Made by a program: the position numbers and the translations under genes. From positions 35,812 to 99,811 of the forward strand of contig JAVBUO010000004.1 in NCBI GenBank assembly GCA_031555315.1: 64,000 nucleotides of DNA, given 5' to 3'. This DNA comes from JAVBJV01 sp031555315 (GTDB taxonomy: Bacteria > Pseudomonadota > Alphaproteobacteria > Acetobacterales > Acetobacteraceae). The notes below the pieces were generated by a model. It did not search any database and was not told the origin of the DNA. It was given only the letters and a program-made list of their open reading frames with translations. Shown piece by piece: positions 17,425 through 26,235 of this stretch. Position 1 is the stretch's first letter, and every line of letters starts with the position of its first letter.

Positions 17425-18662
17425 GCGAAGAACTCCCGCACGCGGATCAGTGCATCGGCCAGTGCGTCGATTTCGGCTGCGGTCGTATAGGCGGCAAAGG
17501 TCGCGCGCGCCGTGCCTTCCAGGCCGAAGCGATGCATCAGCGGTTCGGCGCAATGATGCCCCGCCCGCACCGCGATCCCCTGCCGGTCCAGCAGCGTCGC
17601 CACATCGTGCGGGTGCGCGCCGTCCAACGTGAACGAAACCACCCCGCCGCGATCCTGGGCGCGGCCCAGAATGTGAACGCCGTCGATCCGCCCGAGCCGC
17701 GTCAGGGCGTGTTCCGTCAGGCGGCTTTCATGTGCGGCGATCGCCTCGTAACCGAGGCCTTCGACGAAATCGATCGCGGCTTTCAGACCGATCCCTTCGA
17801 TGATCGCCGGTGTCCCCGCTTCGAACTTGTGCGGCACCGCCGCCCAGGTCGAACGCTCGAACGACACCGAGGAGATCATGTCGCCGCCGCCCAGAAACGG
17901 CGGCATTTCCTCGAGCAGTTCACGCCGCGCCCACAACACGCCGATGCCGGTCGGGCCATACAGCTTGTGCCCGGTGAACACGTAAAAATCCGCGTCCAGC
18001 GCCTGCACGTCCACACGCCGGTGCACAATGGCCTGCGAACCGTCGAACAGAACCTTCGCGCCAACCAGATGCGCCGCCTTCACGATGCGCTCCGCAGGCG
18101 TGTAGGTGCCAAGCACGTTCGACATATGGGTAATCGCCACCAACTTCACCTTGCCGTCGGCAAGCTGTGCCGTGAACGAGTCCCAATCCAGTTCCCCCGC
18201 CTCGGTCACCCGCGCCACGCGCAGTTCGATGCCGTGCGCGTCGCGCAGCATCTGCCAGGGGATAATGTTGGAGTGATGCTCCATTTCCGAGATCAGCACC
18301 GCATCACCCGGCTTCAACACGCCGCGCCCATACGAATGCGCAATCAGGTTGATACCCTCGGTCGAATTGCGCACGAACACGATTTCGCGCCGGTCGGCGG
18401 CATTCAGCAAACGGGCCGAGGCATCGCGCGCTTCTTCGTACGCCTCGGTCGCGCGCTCGCTCATCCAGTGGATGCCGCGATGGATGTTGGCGTAGGAGGT
18501 CTCCATCGCCCGCACCATCGCATCGATCACCATGCGCGGTTTCTGCGCCGAAGCACCGCTGTCCAGAAACACCAGCGGCTTGCCGTGCACCGTCTGTGCC
18601 AGGATCGGAAATTCCCGGCGGATGGCGGCAATATCAAGCATGCGTGGCGCGATGTCGTTCAT
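17421..18662 (-). CDS. sufS: SufS cysteine desulfurase
   Basis: This 413-residue group II cysteine desulfurase takes sulfur from cysteine using pyridoxal phosphate. Motifs are FLDSGASAQKP, SEMEHHSNIIPW, the PLP-lysine segment TGHKLYGPTGIGVLW, and the catalytic cysteine in RAGHHCAEPLM. ATG 18662 overlaps the sufD stop by 4 bases, so sufD-sufS-sufU are coupled. It supplies persulfide to SufU, then SufBCD. Confidence 0.95.
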   Translation of the reverse strand: MNDIAPRMLDIAAIRREFPILAQTVHGKPLVFLDSGASAQKPRMVIDAMVRAMETSYANIHRGIHWMSERATEAYEEARDASARLLNAADRREIVFVRNSTEGINLIAHSYGRGVLKPGDAVLISEMEHHSNIIPWQMLRDAHGIELRVARVTEAGELDWDSFTAQLADGKVKLVAITHMSNVLGTYTPAERIVKAAHLVGAKVLFDGSQAIVHRRVDVQALDADFYVFTGHKLYGPTGIGVLWARRELLEEMPPFLGGGDMISSVSFERSTWAAVPHKFEAGTPAIIEGIGLKAAIDFVEGLGYEAIAAHESRLTEHALTRLGRIDGVHILGRAQDRGGVVSFTLDGAHPHDVATLLDRQGIAVRAGHHCAEPLMHRFGLEGTARATFAAYTTAAEIDALADALIRVREFFA

Positions 18663-19918
18663 GCGGCCCGACGCTCCCAGCGTTCGCTCAGGGCATGATC
18701 CAGAACGGCCCTGATCGCATCGTCCTTCACTTCGTCCAAAGCTTCGGTCAGAAAGGCACGAATCAGCATGGTACGGGCTTCTTCCGCCGGAACGCCGCGG
18801 CTGCGCAGATAGAACATCTGTTCGGCATCCAGCTCGCCAACCGTCGCGCCGTGGCTGCACTTCACGTCGTCGGCATAGATTTCCAACTGCGGTTTGCTGT
18901 CGATCTCGGCTTCGGGACTGAGCAGCAGCGCCTGGTTCATCTGATAACCGTCGGTCTTCTGGGCGACGCGGGCAACCTCGATCTTGCCCTGAAACACGCC
19001 GTGCGCCTGCCCGCCCAGCACGTTCTTCACCGTCTGACGCGAGGCACAGTCCGGCGCATTGTGGCAGACGATGGTGGTGATGTCGCCATGCTGCTGCCCC
19101 CCCAGAATCTGCGCGCCGTTCAGATGCGCGATCGATTCCGGCCCCATCATGCGCATCCGCACCTCGGTGCGCGACAGACGCGCGCCGAGATTCAGGGTGA
19201 AGAAATCGTACGTGGCCTTGCTGCCCACCTGCCCCAGCACCGTCGCCAGATGGAATGCCGCTTCCGCATCCTGCTGCAGACGCACATGCGTGAAGTGCCC
19301 GCCATCCTCGACCTTTGCCTCGAACACCGGATTATGCAGATACACACCACGCCCGATCGACACATCCAGCAGCGTCAGGCGTGCGCCGGCCGCCACACGA
19401 ATACGATGGCGCGGATGAAAATCCACGGCGTGCCCGGCGGCATCGGTGCCGAGCGAGATCAGCATCAGCGTGCCTGCATCACCCAGAACGTCGATCTGCG
19501 CACCGTCCTGGTTCAGCATCGCGTTCAACGCAACGACCGGCGCATCTTGCGGGATTTCGATACTCGAAGAGTGTGCTGTAGATTCAGCGACCTTAAGCAA
19601 GGCCGAGCTTTTCACCGTAGACAGAACGTCGTTCAGACGTCCGTTCACATAGACCAGCCTCGGCACATTCAGTTCCGGCGCACGCCGCAGTAACGCGGCG
19701 CCATCGGCCAGCGGCGTTAGCGGCTCGTGAAATGTGGTGTCGGTCAGCGCGCGCAGATTGGTGTAGCGCCATGCTTCCTGGCGCACATGCGGCAGACCCA
19801 GCGCACGGAAAAGAAGGGCGGCTTCCTCGCGCGCCCCGGCATCGCCGGGCAACTGTTTTTTCAGCCCTTCGAAGCGGGCCAGAAACACTTCGGTCAGAGA
19901 GGCAAGCCGGGCGTTCAT
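18659..19918 (-). CDS. sufD: SufD scaffold subunit
   Basis: SufD (419 residues) pairs with SufB and SufC in the SufBC2D scaffold where Fe-S clusters form. The beta-helix core is visible from about residue 110 to 390, with QQHGDITTIVCHNAPDCASRQTVKNVLGGQAHGVFQGKI, KTDGYQMNQALLLSPEAEIDSKPQLEIYADDVKCSHGATVG, and LRSRGVPAEEARTMLIRAFL. The N-terminal helical domain includes EAWRYTNLRAL. It overlaps sufC and sufS by 4 bases each. Confidence 0.95.
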   Translation of the reverse strand: MNARLASLTEVFLARFEGLKKQLPGDAGAREEAALLFRALGLPHVRQEAWRYTNLRALTDTTFHEPLTPLADGAALLRRAPELNVPRLVYVNGRLNDVLSTVKSSALLKVAESTAHSSSIEIPQDAPVVALNAMLNQDGAQIDVLGDAGTLMLISLGTDAAGHAVDFHPRHRIRVAAGARLTLLDVSIGRGVYLHNPVFEAKVEDGGHFTHVRLQQDAEAAFHLATVLGQVGSKATYDFFTLNLGARLSRTEVRMRMMGPESIAHLNGAQILGGQQHGDITTIVCHNAPDCASRQTVKNVLGGQAHGVFQGKIEVARVAQKTDGYQMNQALLLSPEAEIDSKPQLEIYADDVKCSHGATVGELDAEQMFYLRSRGVPAEEARTMLIRAFLTEALDEVKDDAIRAVLDHALSERWERRAA

Positions 19919-20664
19919 GCGGCCGCGTCCATCAGGCCGGCATAGCCATTGGCTTCCAGCTCGCGCGCCAGATCCGGGCCGCCGCTGCGCACGATACGGC
20001 CATCGACCATCACGTGCACGATGTCCGGCACGATATGGTCCAGCAGGCGCTGGTAATGCGTGATCACCACCGCCGAGAAATCTGGGCCACGCAGCGCGTT
20101 CACGCCTTCACCAACGATGCGCAGCGCATCGATGTCCAGACCGCTGTCCGTTTCGTCGAGGATGGCGATGGTCGGACGCAGAATCGCCATCTGCAGAATC
20201 TCGTTGCGCTTCTTCTCACCGCCCGAAAAGCCGACATTCACATTGCGCTTCAACATATCATCCGGCATCGCCAGACGTTTCATTTCCGCGCGCGCCATTT
20301 TCAGGAACTGCACCGCGTCCACTTCGGCCTCGCCGCGCGCCTTGCGCTGCGCGTTCAGCGCCGTACGCATGAAATTCGCGTTGCCGACGCCGGGCAGTTC
20401 CACCGGATACTGAAACGCCAGGAACATACCGACAGCAGCGCGTTCTTCCGGTTCCATTTCCAGCAGGTTCTTGCCGTTATATGTGGCGGTGCCGCCTGTC
20501 ACGTCGTAACCGTCGCGCCCCGACAGCACGTAGGACAGCGTGGATTTCCCCGCCCCGTTCGGCCCCATGACCGCGTGTACTTCACCGGGACGCACCGTCA
20601 GGTTCACGCCCTTGAGGATCTGCTTGTCGCCGATACCGGCAGTCAGGCCTGCGATTTCCAGCAT
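19915..20664 (-). CDS. sufC: SufC ATPase
   Basis: SufC (249 residues) is the ABC-type ATPase that drives SufB-SufD rearrangement. Walker A is GPNGAGKST, the signature is SGGEKKRNE, and Walker B/D-loop is AILDETDSGLDIDAL. There is no membrane partner; it is a soluble assembly factor. The gene sits 15 bases after sufB and overlaps sufD by 4 bases. Confidence 0.96.
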   Translation of the reverse strand: MLEIAGLTAGIGDKQILKGVNLTVRPGEVHAVMGPNGAGKSTLSYVLSGRDGYDVTGGTATYNGKNLLEMEPEERAAVGMFLAFQYPVELPGVGNANFMRTALNAQRKARGEAEVDAVQFLKMARAEMKRLAMPDDMLKRNVNVGFSGGEKKRNEILQMAILRPTIAILDETDSGLDIDALRIVGEGVNALRGPDFSAVVITHYQRLLDHIVPDIVHVMVDGRIVRSGGPDLARELEANGYAGLMDAAA

Positions 20665-20679
20665 GCGAATGGCTCCCTT

Positions 20680-22143
20680 TTACCCGACCGAGCCTTCCAG
20701 GCTTACGGCAAGAAGTTTTTGCGCCTCGACGGCGAATTCCATAGGCAGTTCCGCCAGCACTTCGCGGCAGAATCCATTGACGATCAGTCCGACCGCATCT
20801 TCCTGCGTCATGCCACGCTGGCGGCAATAGAACAGCTGGTCGTCGGCGATCCGGCTCGTCGTCGCTTCGTGTTCGACCTTGGCGGTCGGGTTGCGGCTTT
20901 CGATATAGGGCACGGTATGCGCGCCGCAGGTCTGCCCGATCAGCAGACTGTCGCACTGCGTGAAGTTCCGTGCGTTCTCGGCCTTCGGCAGGATGCGCAC
21001 CAAACCGCGATAGGTGTTGTTCGACCGGCCCGCCGAAATCCCCTTCGAGACGATGGTGGATTTCGTGTTCTTACCGATATGGATCATCTTGGTGCCGGTA
21101 TCGGCCTGCTGGCGATTGTTGGTCACCGCAACGCTGTAAAACTCGCCGACCGAGCCTTCGCCCTGCAGAATGCAGGACGGGTATTTCCAGGTGATCGCCG
21201 ATCCGGTCTCTACCTGCGTCCACGAGATCTTCGAGCGCGCACCACGACAGGCGCCGCGTTTGGTCACGAAGTTGTAGATCCCGCCCTTGCCGTCCGCATC
21301 GCCCGGATACCAGTTCTGCACCGTGCTGTATTTGATCGTCGCGTCGGCCATGGCGACCAGTTCGACGACGGCGGCGTGCAACTGGTTTTCGTCGCGCTGC
21401 GGCGCGGTACAGCCTTCCAGATACGAGACGTGACTACCCTCTTCCGCGATGATCAGCGTACGTTCGAACTGCCCCGTATTGCGCGCGTTGATGCGGAAAT
21501 ACGTCGACAGCTCCATCGGACAGCGCACCCCCTTCGGGATGAACACGAACGACCCGTCGGTGAACACCGCGCTGTTCAAGGCTGAAAAATAATTATCGCC
21601 GATCGGCACCACCGATCCCAGGTATTTCCGCACCAGTTCCGGATGCTCGCGCACCGCTTCGCTGATCGGGCAAAAGATCACCCCGGCCTTGGCCAGCGTT
21701 TCGCGAAACGTTGTCGCCACCGATACGCTGTCGAACACCGCGTCCACCGCCACTCCCTCGACACCGGCCAGCGTGGCCCGTTCGGACAGCGGAATACCCA
21801 GTTTTTCGTAAGTTTTCAGCAGTTCGGGGTCGACCTCGTCCAGGCTCTTCGGTCCCGGCATCCTCTTCGGCGCGGCGTAGTAATAGATGTCCTGATAGTC
21901 GATCGGCGGGTGCGACAGCATCGCCCAGTCGGGCTCTTCCATCGTCTTCCAGGCGCTGTACGCCTTCAGCCGCCATTCCAGCAGCCATTCGGGTTCCTGC
22001 TTCTTGGCCGAGATCAGACGGATCGTGTCCTCGGACAGGCCCTTGGGGGCATATTCCATCTCGATCTCGGTCTCGAACCCCCATTTATAGCCCGAGCCGG
22101 TCACCGCCTGAACGGTATCGATGGTTTCGTTCGTGCCGACCAT
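20680..22143 (-). CDS. sufB: SufB scaffold subunit
   Basis: SufB (487 residues) forms the cluster-building scaffold with SufC and SufD. Typical stretches are KYLGSVVPIGDNYFSALNSAV, FIPKGVRCPMELSTYFRIN, EEGSHVSYLEGCTAP, the KRGACRGARSKISWTQVETGSAITWKYPSC core, and C-terminal FYCRQRGMTQEDAVGLIVNGFC. The ATG at 22143 has GGAG 8 bases upstream, overlapping the end of the regulator gene, whose stop is only 5 bases away. It is the first structural gene of the suf operon. Confidence 0.95.
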   Translation of the reverse strand: MVGTNETIDTVQAVTGSGYKWGFETEIEMEYAPKGLSEDTIRLISAKKQEPEWLLEWRLKAYSAWKTMEEPDWAMLSHPPIDYQDIYYYAAPKRMPGPKSLDEVDPELLKTYEKLGIPLSERATLAGVEGVAVDAVFDSVSVATTFRETLAKAGVIFCPISEAVREHPELVRKYLGSVVPIGDNYFSALNSAVFTDGSFVFIPKGVRCPMELSTYFRINARNTGQFERTLIIAEEGSHVSYLEGCTAPQRDENQLHAAVVELVAMADATIKYSTVQNWYPGDADGKGGIYNFVTKRGACRGARSKISWTQVETGSAITWKYPSCILQGEGSVGEFYSVAVTNNRQQADTGTKMIHIGKNTKSTIVSKGISAGRSNNTYRGLVRILPKAENARNFTQCDSLLIGQTCGAHTVPYIESRNPTAKVEHEATTSRIADDQLFYCRQRGMTQEDAVGLIVNGFCREVLAELPMEFAVEAQKLLAVSLEGSVG

Positions 22144-22148
22144 ATCGC

Positions 22149-22601
22149 TTACTCCGCAACCACGACCGGTGCGACGGGCACCCGAAAAGCACTCGGCACC
22201 GATGCCACTTCCATGTCTTCGAGCGTGATACGGGCCAGCGCACCACGGATCGCATCGTTCACCGGGTCCCAGCGGCCACGCATCGGGCAGGTGTTTTCGG
22301 CGTCGCAGCATCCTATGGCACCGTCCACGCAAGCCGTCAGGGCGATCGGTCCTTCCAGCGCGACGATCACGTCCGAGATCGGAATTGCCGCCAGCGGCCG
22401 GGCCAGCCGATAGCCGCCCCGCGCGCCGCGCTGGGACAGCACCAGCCCGCCCTGGGTCATCGCCTTCAGCACCTTGGCGACCGTCGGTTCAGGGATGCCG
22501 GTAACCGCCGCGATCCCCGGCGACGTCTCGGTCGTCTGGGTCCGCGCCAGCCGCGCGAGCACCACCACCGCGTAGTCGGTCAATTTCGACAGTCTCAACA
22601 C
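22149..22601 (-). CDS. Rrf2-family SUF operon regulator
   Basis: The 150-residue protein is an Rrf2/IscR-type winged-helix regulator. The N terminus reads LRLSKLTDYAVVVLARLA, followed by a helix-turn-helix with GIPEPTVAKVLKAMTQGGLV. The cysteine region CVDGAIGCCDAENTCPMRG could hold a [2Fe-2S] cluster that senses Fe-S status. I chose the GTG at 22601 because GGAG lies 8 bases before it and it gives the family's normal N terminus; another GTG at 22610 overlaps that GGAG. It is the first gene of the suf operon and probably autoregulates through the palindrome 35 bases upstream. Confidence 0.92.
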   Translation of the reverse strand: MLRLSKLTDYAVVVLARLARTQTTETSPGIAAVTGIPEPTVAKVLKAMTQGGLVLSQRGARGGYRLARPLAAIPISDVIVALEGPIALTACVDGAIGCCDAENTCPMRGRWDPVNDAIRGALARITLEDMEVASVPSAFRVPVAPVVVAE

Positions 22602-22635
22602 CCGGATCACTCCAATTGCGAACAGTTCTCAATTA

Positions 22636-22650
22636 GGACTAACTTAGTCC
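22636..22650 (-). promoter_or_regulatory. Palindromic operator of the suf operon
   Basis: GGACTAA-C-TTAGTCC is a perfect 7+1+7 palindrome located 35 bases before the regulator start. It contains GACT-N5-AGTC, the core of the IscR type 1 site, so the Rrf2 protein encoded just downstream is the natural binder. It also lies about 180 bases upstream of the divergent SDR gene. Confidence 0.75.
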
Positions 22651-22829
22651 AGATTAGGAATTGGGACATCGCGCTCCCAACGTCAAGCACCTTCAGCGGC
22701 ATCAGTGAAAAATAGCCTTCAGCGTGACAGATGAACGCTACAGAGGGGTTCACAGCCCGGCTCTTCGCCCCTAACGTCGTGTATCTTGGTCGAAATTCTG
22801 ATCGTCCTGATCTTATTCGGAGAAATGGA

Positions 22830-23735
22830 ATGCTAAAAGATAAAGTTGCGGTTGTTACCGGTGCGGGTGGCGGTATCGGCCGTGAAATTGCCGTCGCCAT
22901 GGCGAAGGCCGGTGCCAAAATCATCATCAACGACATCGGCGTCGATCTCAGCGGTCAGGGCGGTTCGGCGTCTCCGGCACAGCAAACCAAGCAAATCATC
23001 GAACAGCACGGCGGTCAGGCGACGATCAACACCGACAGCGTGTCCGACTGGGCCTCGGCGCAGAAGATCATCCAGTGTGCGCTGGATTCGTTCGGGCGTA
23101 TCGACGTCGTGGTCAACAACGCCGGCATCCTGCGCGACCAGATCTTCCACAAGATGTCGCCGGAAGAATGGATGGCGGTCATCAACGTGCATTTGAACGG
23201 TTCGTTCTTCGTCTCGCGCGCCGCGGCGGAAAAATTCCGGGCGCAAAACTCGGGCGCATTCGTGCACATGACGTCGACCTCGGGCCTGATCGGCAATTTC
23301 GGGCAGGCCAACTATGCGGCGGCGAAGCTCGGCATTACCGCGCTGTCGAAGTCGATCGCGCTCGACATGAGCCGCTTCGGCGTGCGTTCGAACTGCATCG
23401 CGCCGTTCGCGTGGAGCCGCATGACCAGCTCGATCCCCGCGGAAACTCCGGAACAGAAGGCGCGCGTCGCCAAGCTGCAGCAGATGACGCCGGACAAGAA
23501 CGCGCCGTTGGCGGTGTTCCTTGCCTCTGACGCTGCAAAGGACGTGAGCGGCCAGGTGTTTGCCACGCGTAACAACGAAGTGTTCGTGTTCAACCAGTGC
23601 CGCCCGGTGCGCGGCGTGCATAACGCCGAAGGCTGGACGCCGGAAAAGATCGCCGAGATCGCCTATCCGGCCATGAAGGCCAGCATGATGCCGCTGGACC
23701 GTTCGCCGGACGTCTTCGCCTGGGATCCGATCTAA
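22830..23735 (+). CDS. Short-chain dehydrogenase/reductase
   Basis: The 301-residue protein is a classical-to-extended SDR. It has the cofactor motif VVTGAGGGIGREIA, the NNAGILRD motif, the serine in HMTSTSGLIG, and the catalytic YAAAK. The length and the FGQANYAAAKLGITALSKSIALDMSRFGVRSNCIAPFAWSRM stretch resemble the SDR domain of peroxisomal-type multifunctional 3-hydroxyacyl-CoA dehydrogenases, so an acyl-CoA substrate is plausible but unproven. GGAG lies 7 bases before the ATG. It stands alone between the suf regulator and a bidirectional terminator. Confidence 0.88.
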   Translation: MLKDKVAVVTGAGGGIGREIAVAMAKAGAKIIINDIGVDLSGQGGSASPAQQTKQIIEQHGGQATINTDSVSDWASAQKIIQCALDSFGRIDVVVNNAGILRDQIFHKMSPEEWMAVINVHLNGSFFVSRAAAEKFRAQNSGAFVHMTSTSGLIGNFGQANYAAAKLGITALSKSIALDMSRFGVRSNCIAPFAWSRMTSSIPAETPEQKARVAKLQQMTPDKNAPLAVFLASDAAKDVSGQVFATRNNEVFVFNQCRPVRGVHNAEGWTPEKIAEIAYPAMKASMMPLDRSPDVFAWDPI

Positions 23736-23744
23736 AAAATCCAC

Positions 23745-23780
23745 AAACTGCCGGAGCTCTGCTCCGGCAGTTTCGTTTTA
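23745..23780 (+). terminator. Bidirectional terminator between the SDR and Ldh-type genes
   Basis: AAACTGCCGGAGC (23745-23757), loop TCT, GCTCCGGCAGTTT (23761-23773), then CGTTTTATAA. A 13-bp perfect stem serves the rightward SDR; on the other strand it lies 13 bases past the Ldh-type stop and is followed by a T-containing tract. Confidence 0.92.
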
Positions 23781-23786
23781 TAAACC

Positions 23787-24854
23787 TTAGCTCAGCAGAA
23801 ACGGCACGCCGGCACGTTCGGCAATCGCCTGCACCTTCGCCAGCAGCCCCGGCCCCACTGGGATGCCCGTTTGCAGGCGTGCCGCTGCCGCAATGCGTTC
23901 CGGATCGCCCGGCACCATGACGGGGCGGGCCGGATCGATCGGCGCCGTGGCGCGCAGATCGGCGCAGAAATCATGCACAACCTGCTGAAATTCAAATTTA
24001 TCCCGGAACACACCCGGATTGATCGCCATGAAGAAATGGCCGATGTCCATATGCCCGGGACGGCGGTCCCGCTCGGGCGTGTCCGAGATCAGCGCGCCGG
24101 ACAGACCTGCCGCCAGAATCTGCACCATGGCCGCCAGACCATATCCCTTGTGCGATGCCCCGTCCGGCGAACCGCCCAGGGTAGTGATGAACCCGCCGCC
24201 ATTGGCACACCCCCATTTCGGATCGGTCGACGGCTGCGCCTCGCCGTCCAGCACCCAGCCGGGCGGGCATTCGGTGCCCTCGTTCAGCCTGTTGCGCACG
24301 CGGCCCTGCGCGATGGTCGTGGTGGCCATGTCCAGCACGAAAGGCTCGTCGGTTCCGGTCGGCGCGGCGAATGCCCAGGGGTCGGTGCCGAATTTCGCCT
24401 GCTTGCCGAACGTCGGCGTGGCACAGCGGTTCGAGGTCGTGGTGCAGCACATGCCGATCATCCCGTGTGCCGTCGCCATCCGCACATACCACTGCATCGC
24501 GCCGTGATGAGCGGAGTTGCGCACCGCCACCGCCCCCATGCCGTGCACGTCCGCCTTGCGGATCGCCAGATTCATCGCAAACACGCTGGGCACATAGCCA
24601 AGCCCGGCATGCGCATCGACCAGCGCCGTCACCGCGTTCTCGCGCACGATTTCGGGCTCGGCGTTCAAGGTCACCCGCCCGTCCCGCCACAGCTCCTCAT
24701 ACACGGTCAGCATCGACAGACCGTGACTGTCGATGGCGCGCAGGTCGGCATCGGCCATGATCTCGGCGGTGATGCCGGCCTTGCCGGTCTCCATGCCCCA
24801 CGCTTCGAGAATGCTTCGGATCTGCTGGCGATGAATGGTAAAAGATGCTGGCAT
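23787..24854 (-). CDS. Ldh-family (YlbC/malate-L-lactate type 2) NAD(P)-dependent dehydrogenase
   Basis: The 355-residue protein belongs to the type 2 malate/L-lactate dehydrogenase family, which includes sulfolactate, ureidoglycolate and delta-1-piperideine-2-carboxylate reductases and is unrelated to Rossmann-fold lactate dehydrogenases. Readable motifs are DLRAIDSHGLSMLTVY, VDAHAGLGYVP, VAVRNSAHHGAMQWY, TTSNRCATPTFG, FVLDMATTTIAQGRV, and SHKGYGLAAMVQILAAGLSG. GGGGAG lies 6 bases before ATG 24854. The substrate cannot be named; the divergent Nudix gene gives no clue. Confidence 0.88.
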   Translation of the reverse strand: MPASFTIHRQQIRSILEAWGMETGKAGITAEIMADADLRAIDSHGLSMLTVYEELWRDGRVTLNAEPEIVRENAVTALVDAHAGLGYVPSVFAMNLAIRKADVHGMGAVAVRNSAHHGAMQWYVRMATAHGMIGMCCTTTSNRCATPTFGKQAKFGTDPWAFAAPTGTDEPFVLDMATTTIAQGRVRNRLNEGTECPPGWVLDGEAQPSTDPKWGCANGGGFITTLGGSPDGASHKGYGLAAMVQILAAGLSGALISDTPERDRRPGHMDIGHFFMAINPGVFRDKFEFQQVVHDFCADLRATAPIDPARPVMVPGDPERIAAAARLQTGIPVGPGLLAKVQAIAERAGVPFLLS

Positions 24855-24913
24855 GTGACGCTCCCCTTTTGTTCGAGACTTGCGCGCCGGACGACTTCGG
24901 GCAAGCATGCGGT

Positions 24914-25540
24914 ATGTCCAATGAAGAGAAAAAAGAACCGCCCGTTCCACGTCATGCTGCATCCCTGATCCTGCTGCGCGAAACCGCGCGTGGCGCAGAG
25001 GTGCTGATGGGGATGCGCGGCGCGAAGGCCGCTTTTATGCCCAGCCGTCTGGTTTTCCCCGGCGGCCGTGTTGACGAGGGAGACGAAAACCTGCCCGTTG
25101 CGCACGAAATTCCCGCCGTGACCGAGGCACATCTCACCAAGGCGGCGGAGCCCACGTTGGTGCGCGCCCTGCCGCGCACCGCGGTGCGCGAGCTCGAGGA
25201 GGAAACCGGTCTGACCCTCGGTCATCCGGCCGATCTGTCGACGCTGGCCTATCTGTGCCGCGCGGTCACGCCGCCGGATCACGCGATTCGCTTCAACGCG
25301 CGTTTTCTGGTGGCGCCCGGCGATGCCGCCGGCGGCGTGCTGGAAGGCTCGGGCGAACTCGAGGGCCTGCGCTGGTTCAGCGTCGAGGAAGCGCTGCGCT
25401 GGGATCTGGCCCGCATCACCCGCAATGTGATGGAAGAACTGCTGCTCTGGCGCGCTCTGTCCGATGCCGAGCGTAACGCACCGCGCCAGACCCCGTTCTA
25501 CAACACCTATGGCAGCACCCGCGCCCGCCAGTGGGAATGA
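24914..25540 (+). CDS. Nudix hydrolase with inserted Nudix box (NUDT19-like)
   Basis: The 208-residue protein has a Nudix fold, but the Nudix box is split. The opening PGGRVDEGDE (49-57) is separated by about 30 residues from the TAVRELEEETGL helix (89-100), which carries the RExxEExG catalytic glutamates. This interrupted box is typical of the NUDT19/RP2-type subgroup, whose characterised members cleave CoA and acyl-CoAs. The C terminus has DLARITRNVMEELL and TPFYNTYGSTRARQWE. It is followed closely by the TenA-like gene and may be translated with it. Confidence 0.85.
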   Translation: MSNEEKKEPPVPRHAASLILLRETARGAEVLMGMRGAKAAFMPSRLVFPGGRVDEGDENLPVAHEIPAVTEAHLTKAAEPTLVRALPRTAVRELEEETGLTLGHPADLSTLAYLCRAVTPPDHAIRFNARFLVAPGDAAGGVLEGSGELEGLRWFSVEEALRWDLARITRNVMEELLLWRALSDAERNAPRQTPFYNTYGSTRARQWE

Positions 25541-25596
25541 AGAATCCGCGCCAGCGAATCGCGGTTGCACACATCGAATCGACAGGACCCCAGAAC

Positions 25597-26235
25597 ATGA
25601 GCATGGCTTTTTCCAGCGTGCTGCGCCGCGCCAGCGAACCGGTCTGGACGCAGGCCGTAGAACATCGCTTCGTTTCCGAACTGTTTACCGGCACGGTTTC
25701 CAACGCGGTCATGAGCCGCTACCTCATCCAGGATCATCGCTTTCTCGACAGTTTCCTGACCCTGCTCGGTGCCGCGATCGCCTCCTCCGACAGTTTCGAG
25801 GCACGGCTGCGGTTCGGCCGCTTCACCGGCATGGTATCGGGCGAGGAAAACACCTATTTCCTGCGCGCCTTCCAGACGCTCGGCGTCACGGAACGCCAGC
25901 GCGCCGAGGCGCCCGACACCGAACCGACCGCAGGTTTCAAGGCGATCATGCGCGAAGCGGCAGAGACCCGGTCCTATGCCGCGGTGCTTGCCGTGCTGAA
26001 CGTCGCCGAAGGACTATACCTCGACTGGGCGTCGCGCGCGCCGCGCCCTCTGCCATCTTCTTTCGTGCATGCCGAATGGATCACCCTGCACGACAATCCG
26101 GACTTCCGCGCCTTCGTCGCCTTTCTGCGCGCCGAGCTCGACCGTGTCGGCCCGGGTGAAGAAAAAATCGCCCGGGATTTCTTCGTGCGCGCCGTGGCGC
26201 TCGAGCTTGCTTTCTTCGACGCCGCCTATGCCTGA
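25597..26235 (+). CDS. TenA-family protein lacking the catalytic cysteine (TenA_E type)
   Basis: The 212-residue all-helical protein matches the TenA/PqqC-like family. In thiaminase II the loop LLPC-W-Y supplies a nucleophilic cysteine; here the equivalent reads VLNVAEGLYLDWA, with Glu138 in place of the cysteine, the TenA_E pattern. Such proteins act in thiamine salvage or unknown amine hydrolysis. ATG 25597 starts the conserved domain. An alternative ATG at 25537 overlaps the Nudix stop (ATGA), which would mean coupling. Its 3' end overlaps that of the convergent ratA gene by 10 bases. Confidence 0.82.
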   Translation: MSMAFSSVLRRASEPVWTQAVEHRFVSELFTGTVSNAVMSRYLIQDHRFLDSFLTLLGAAIASSDSFEARLRFGRFTGMVSGEENTYFLRAFQTLGVTERQRAEAPDTEPTAGFKAIMREAAETRSYAAVLAVLNVAEGLYLDWASRAPRPLPSSFVHAEWITLHDNPDFRAFVAFLRAELDRVGPGEEKIARDFFVRAVALELAFFDAAYA

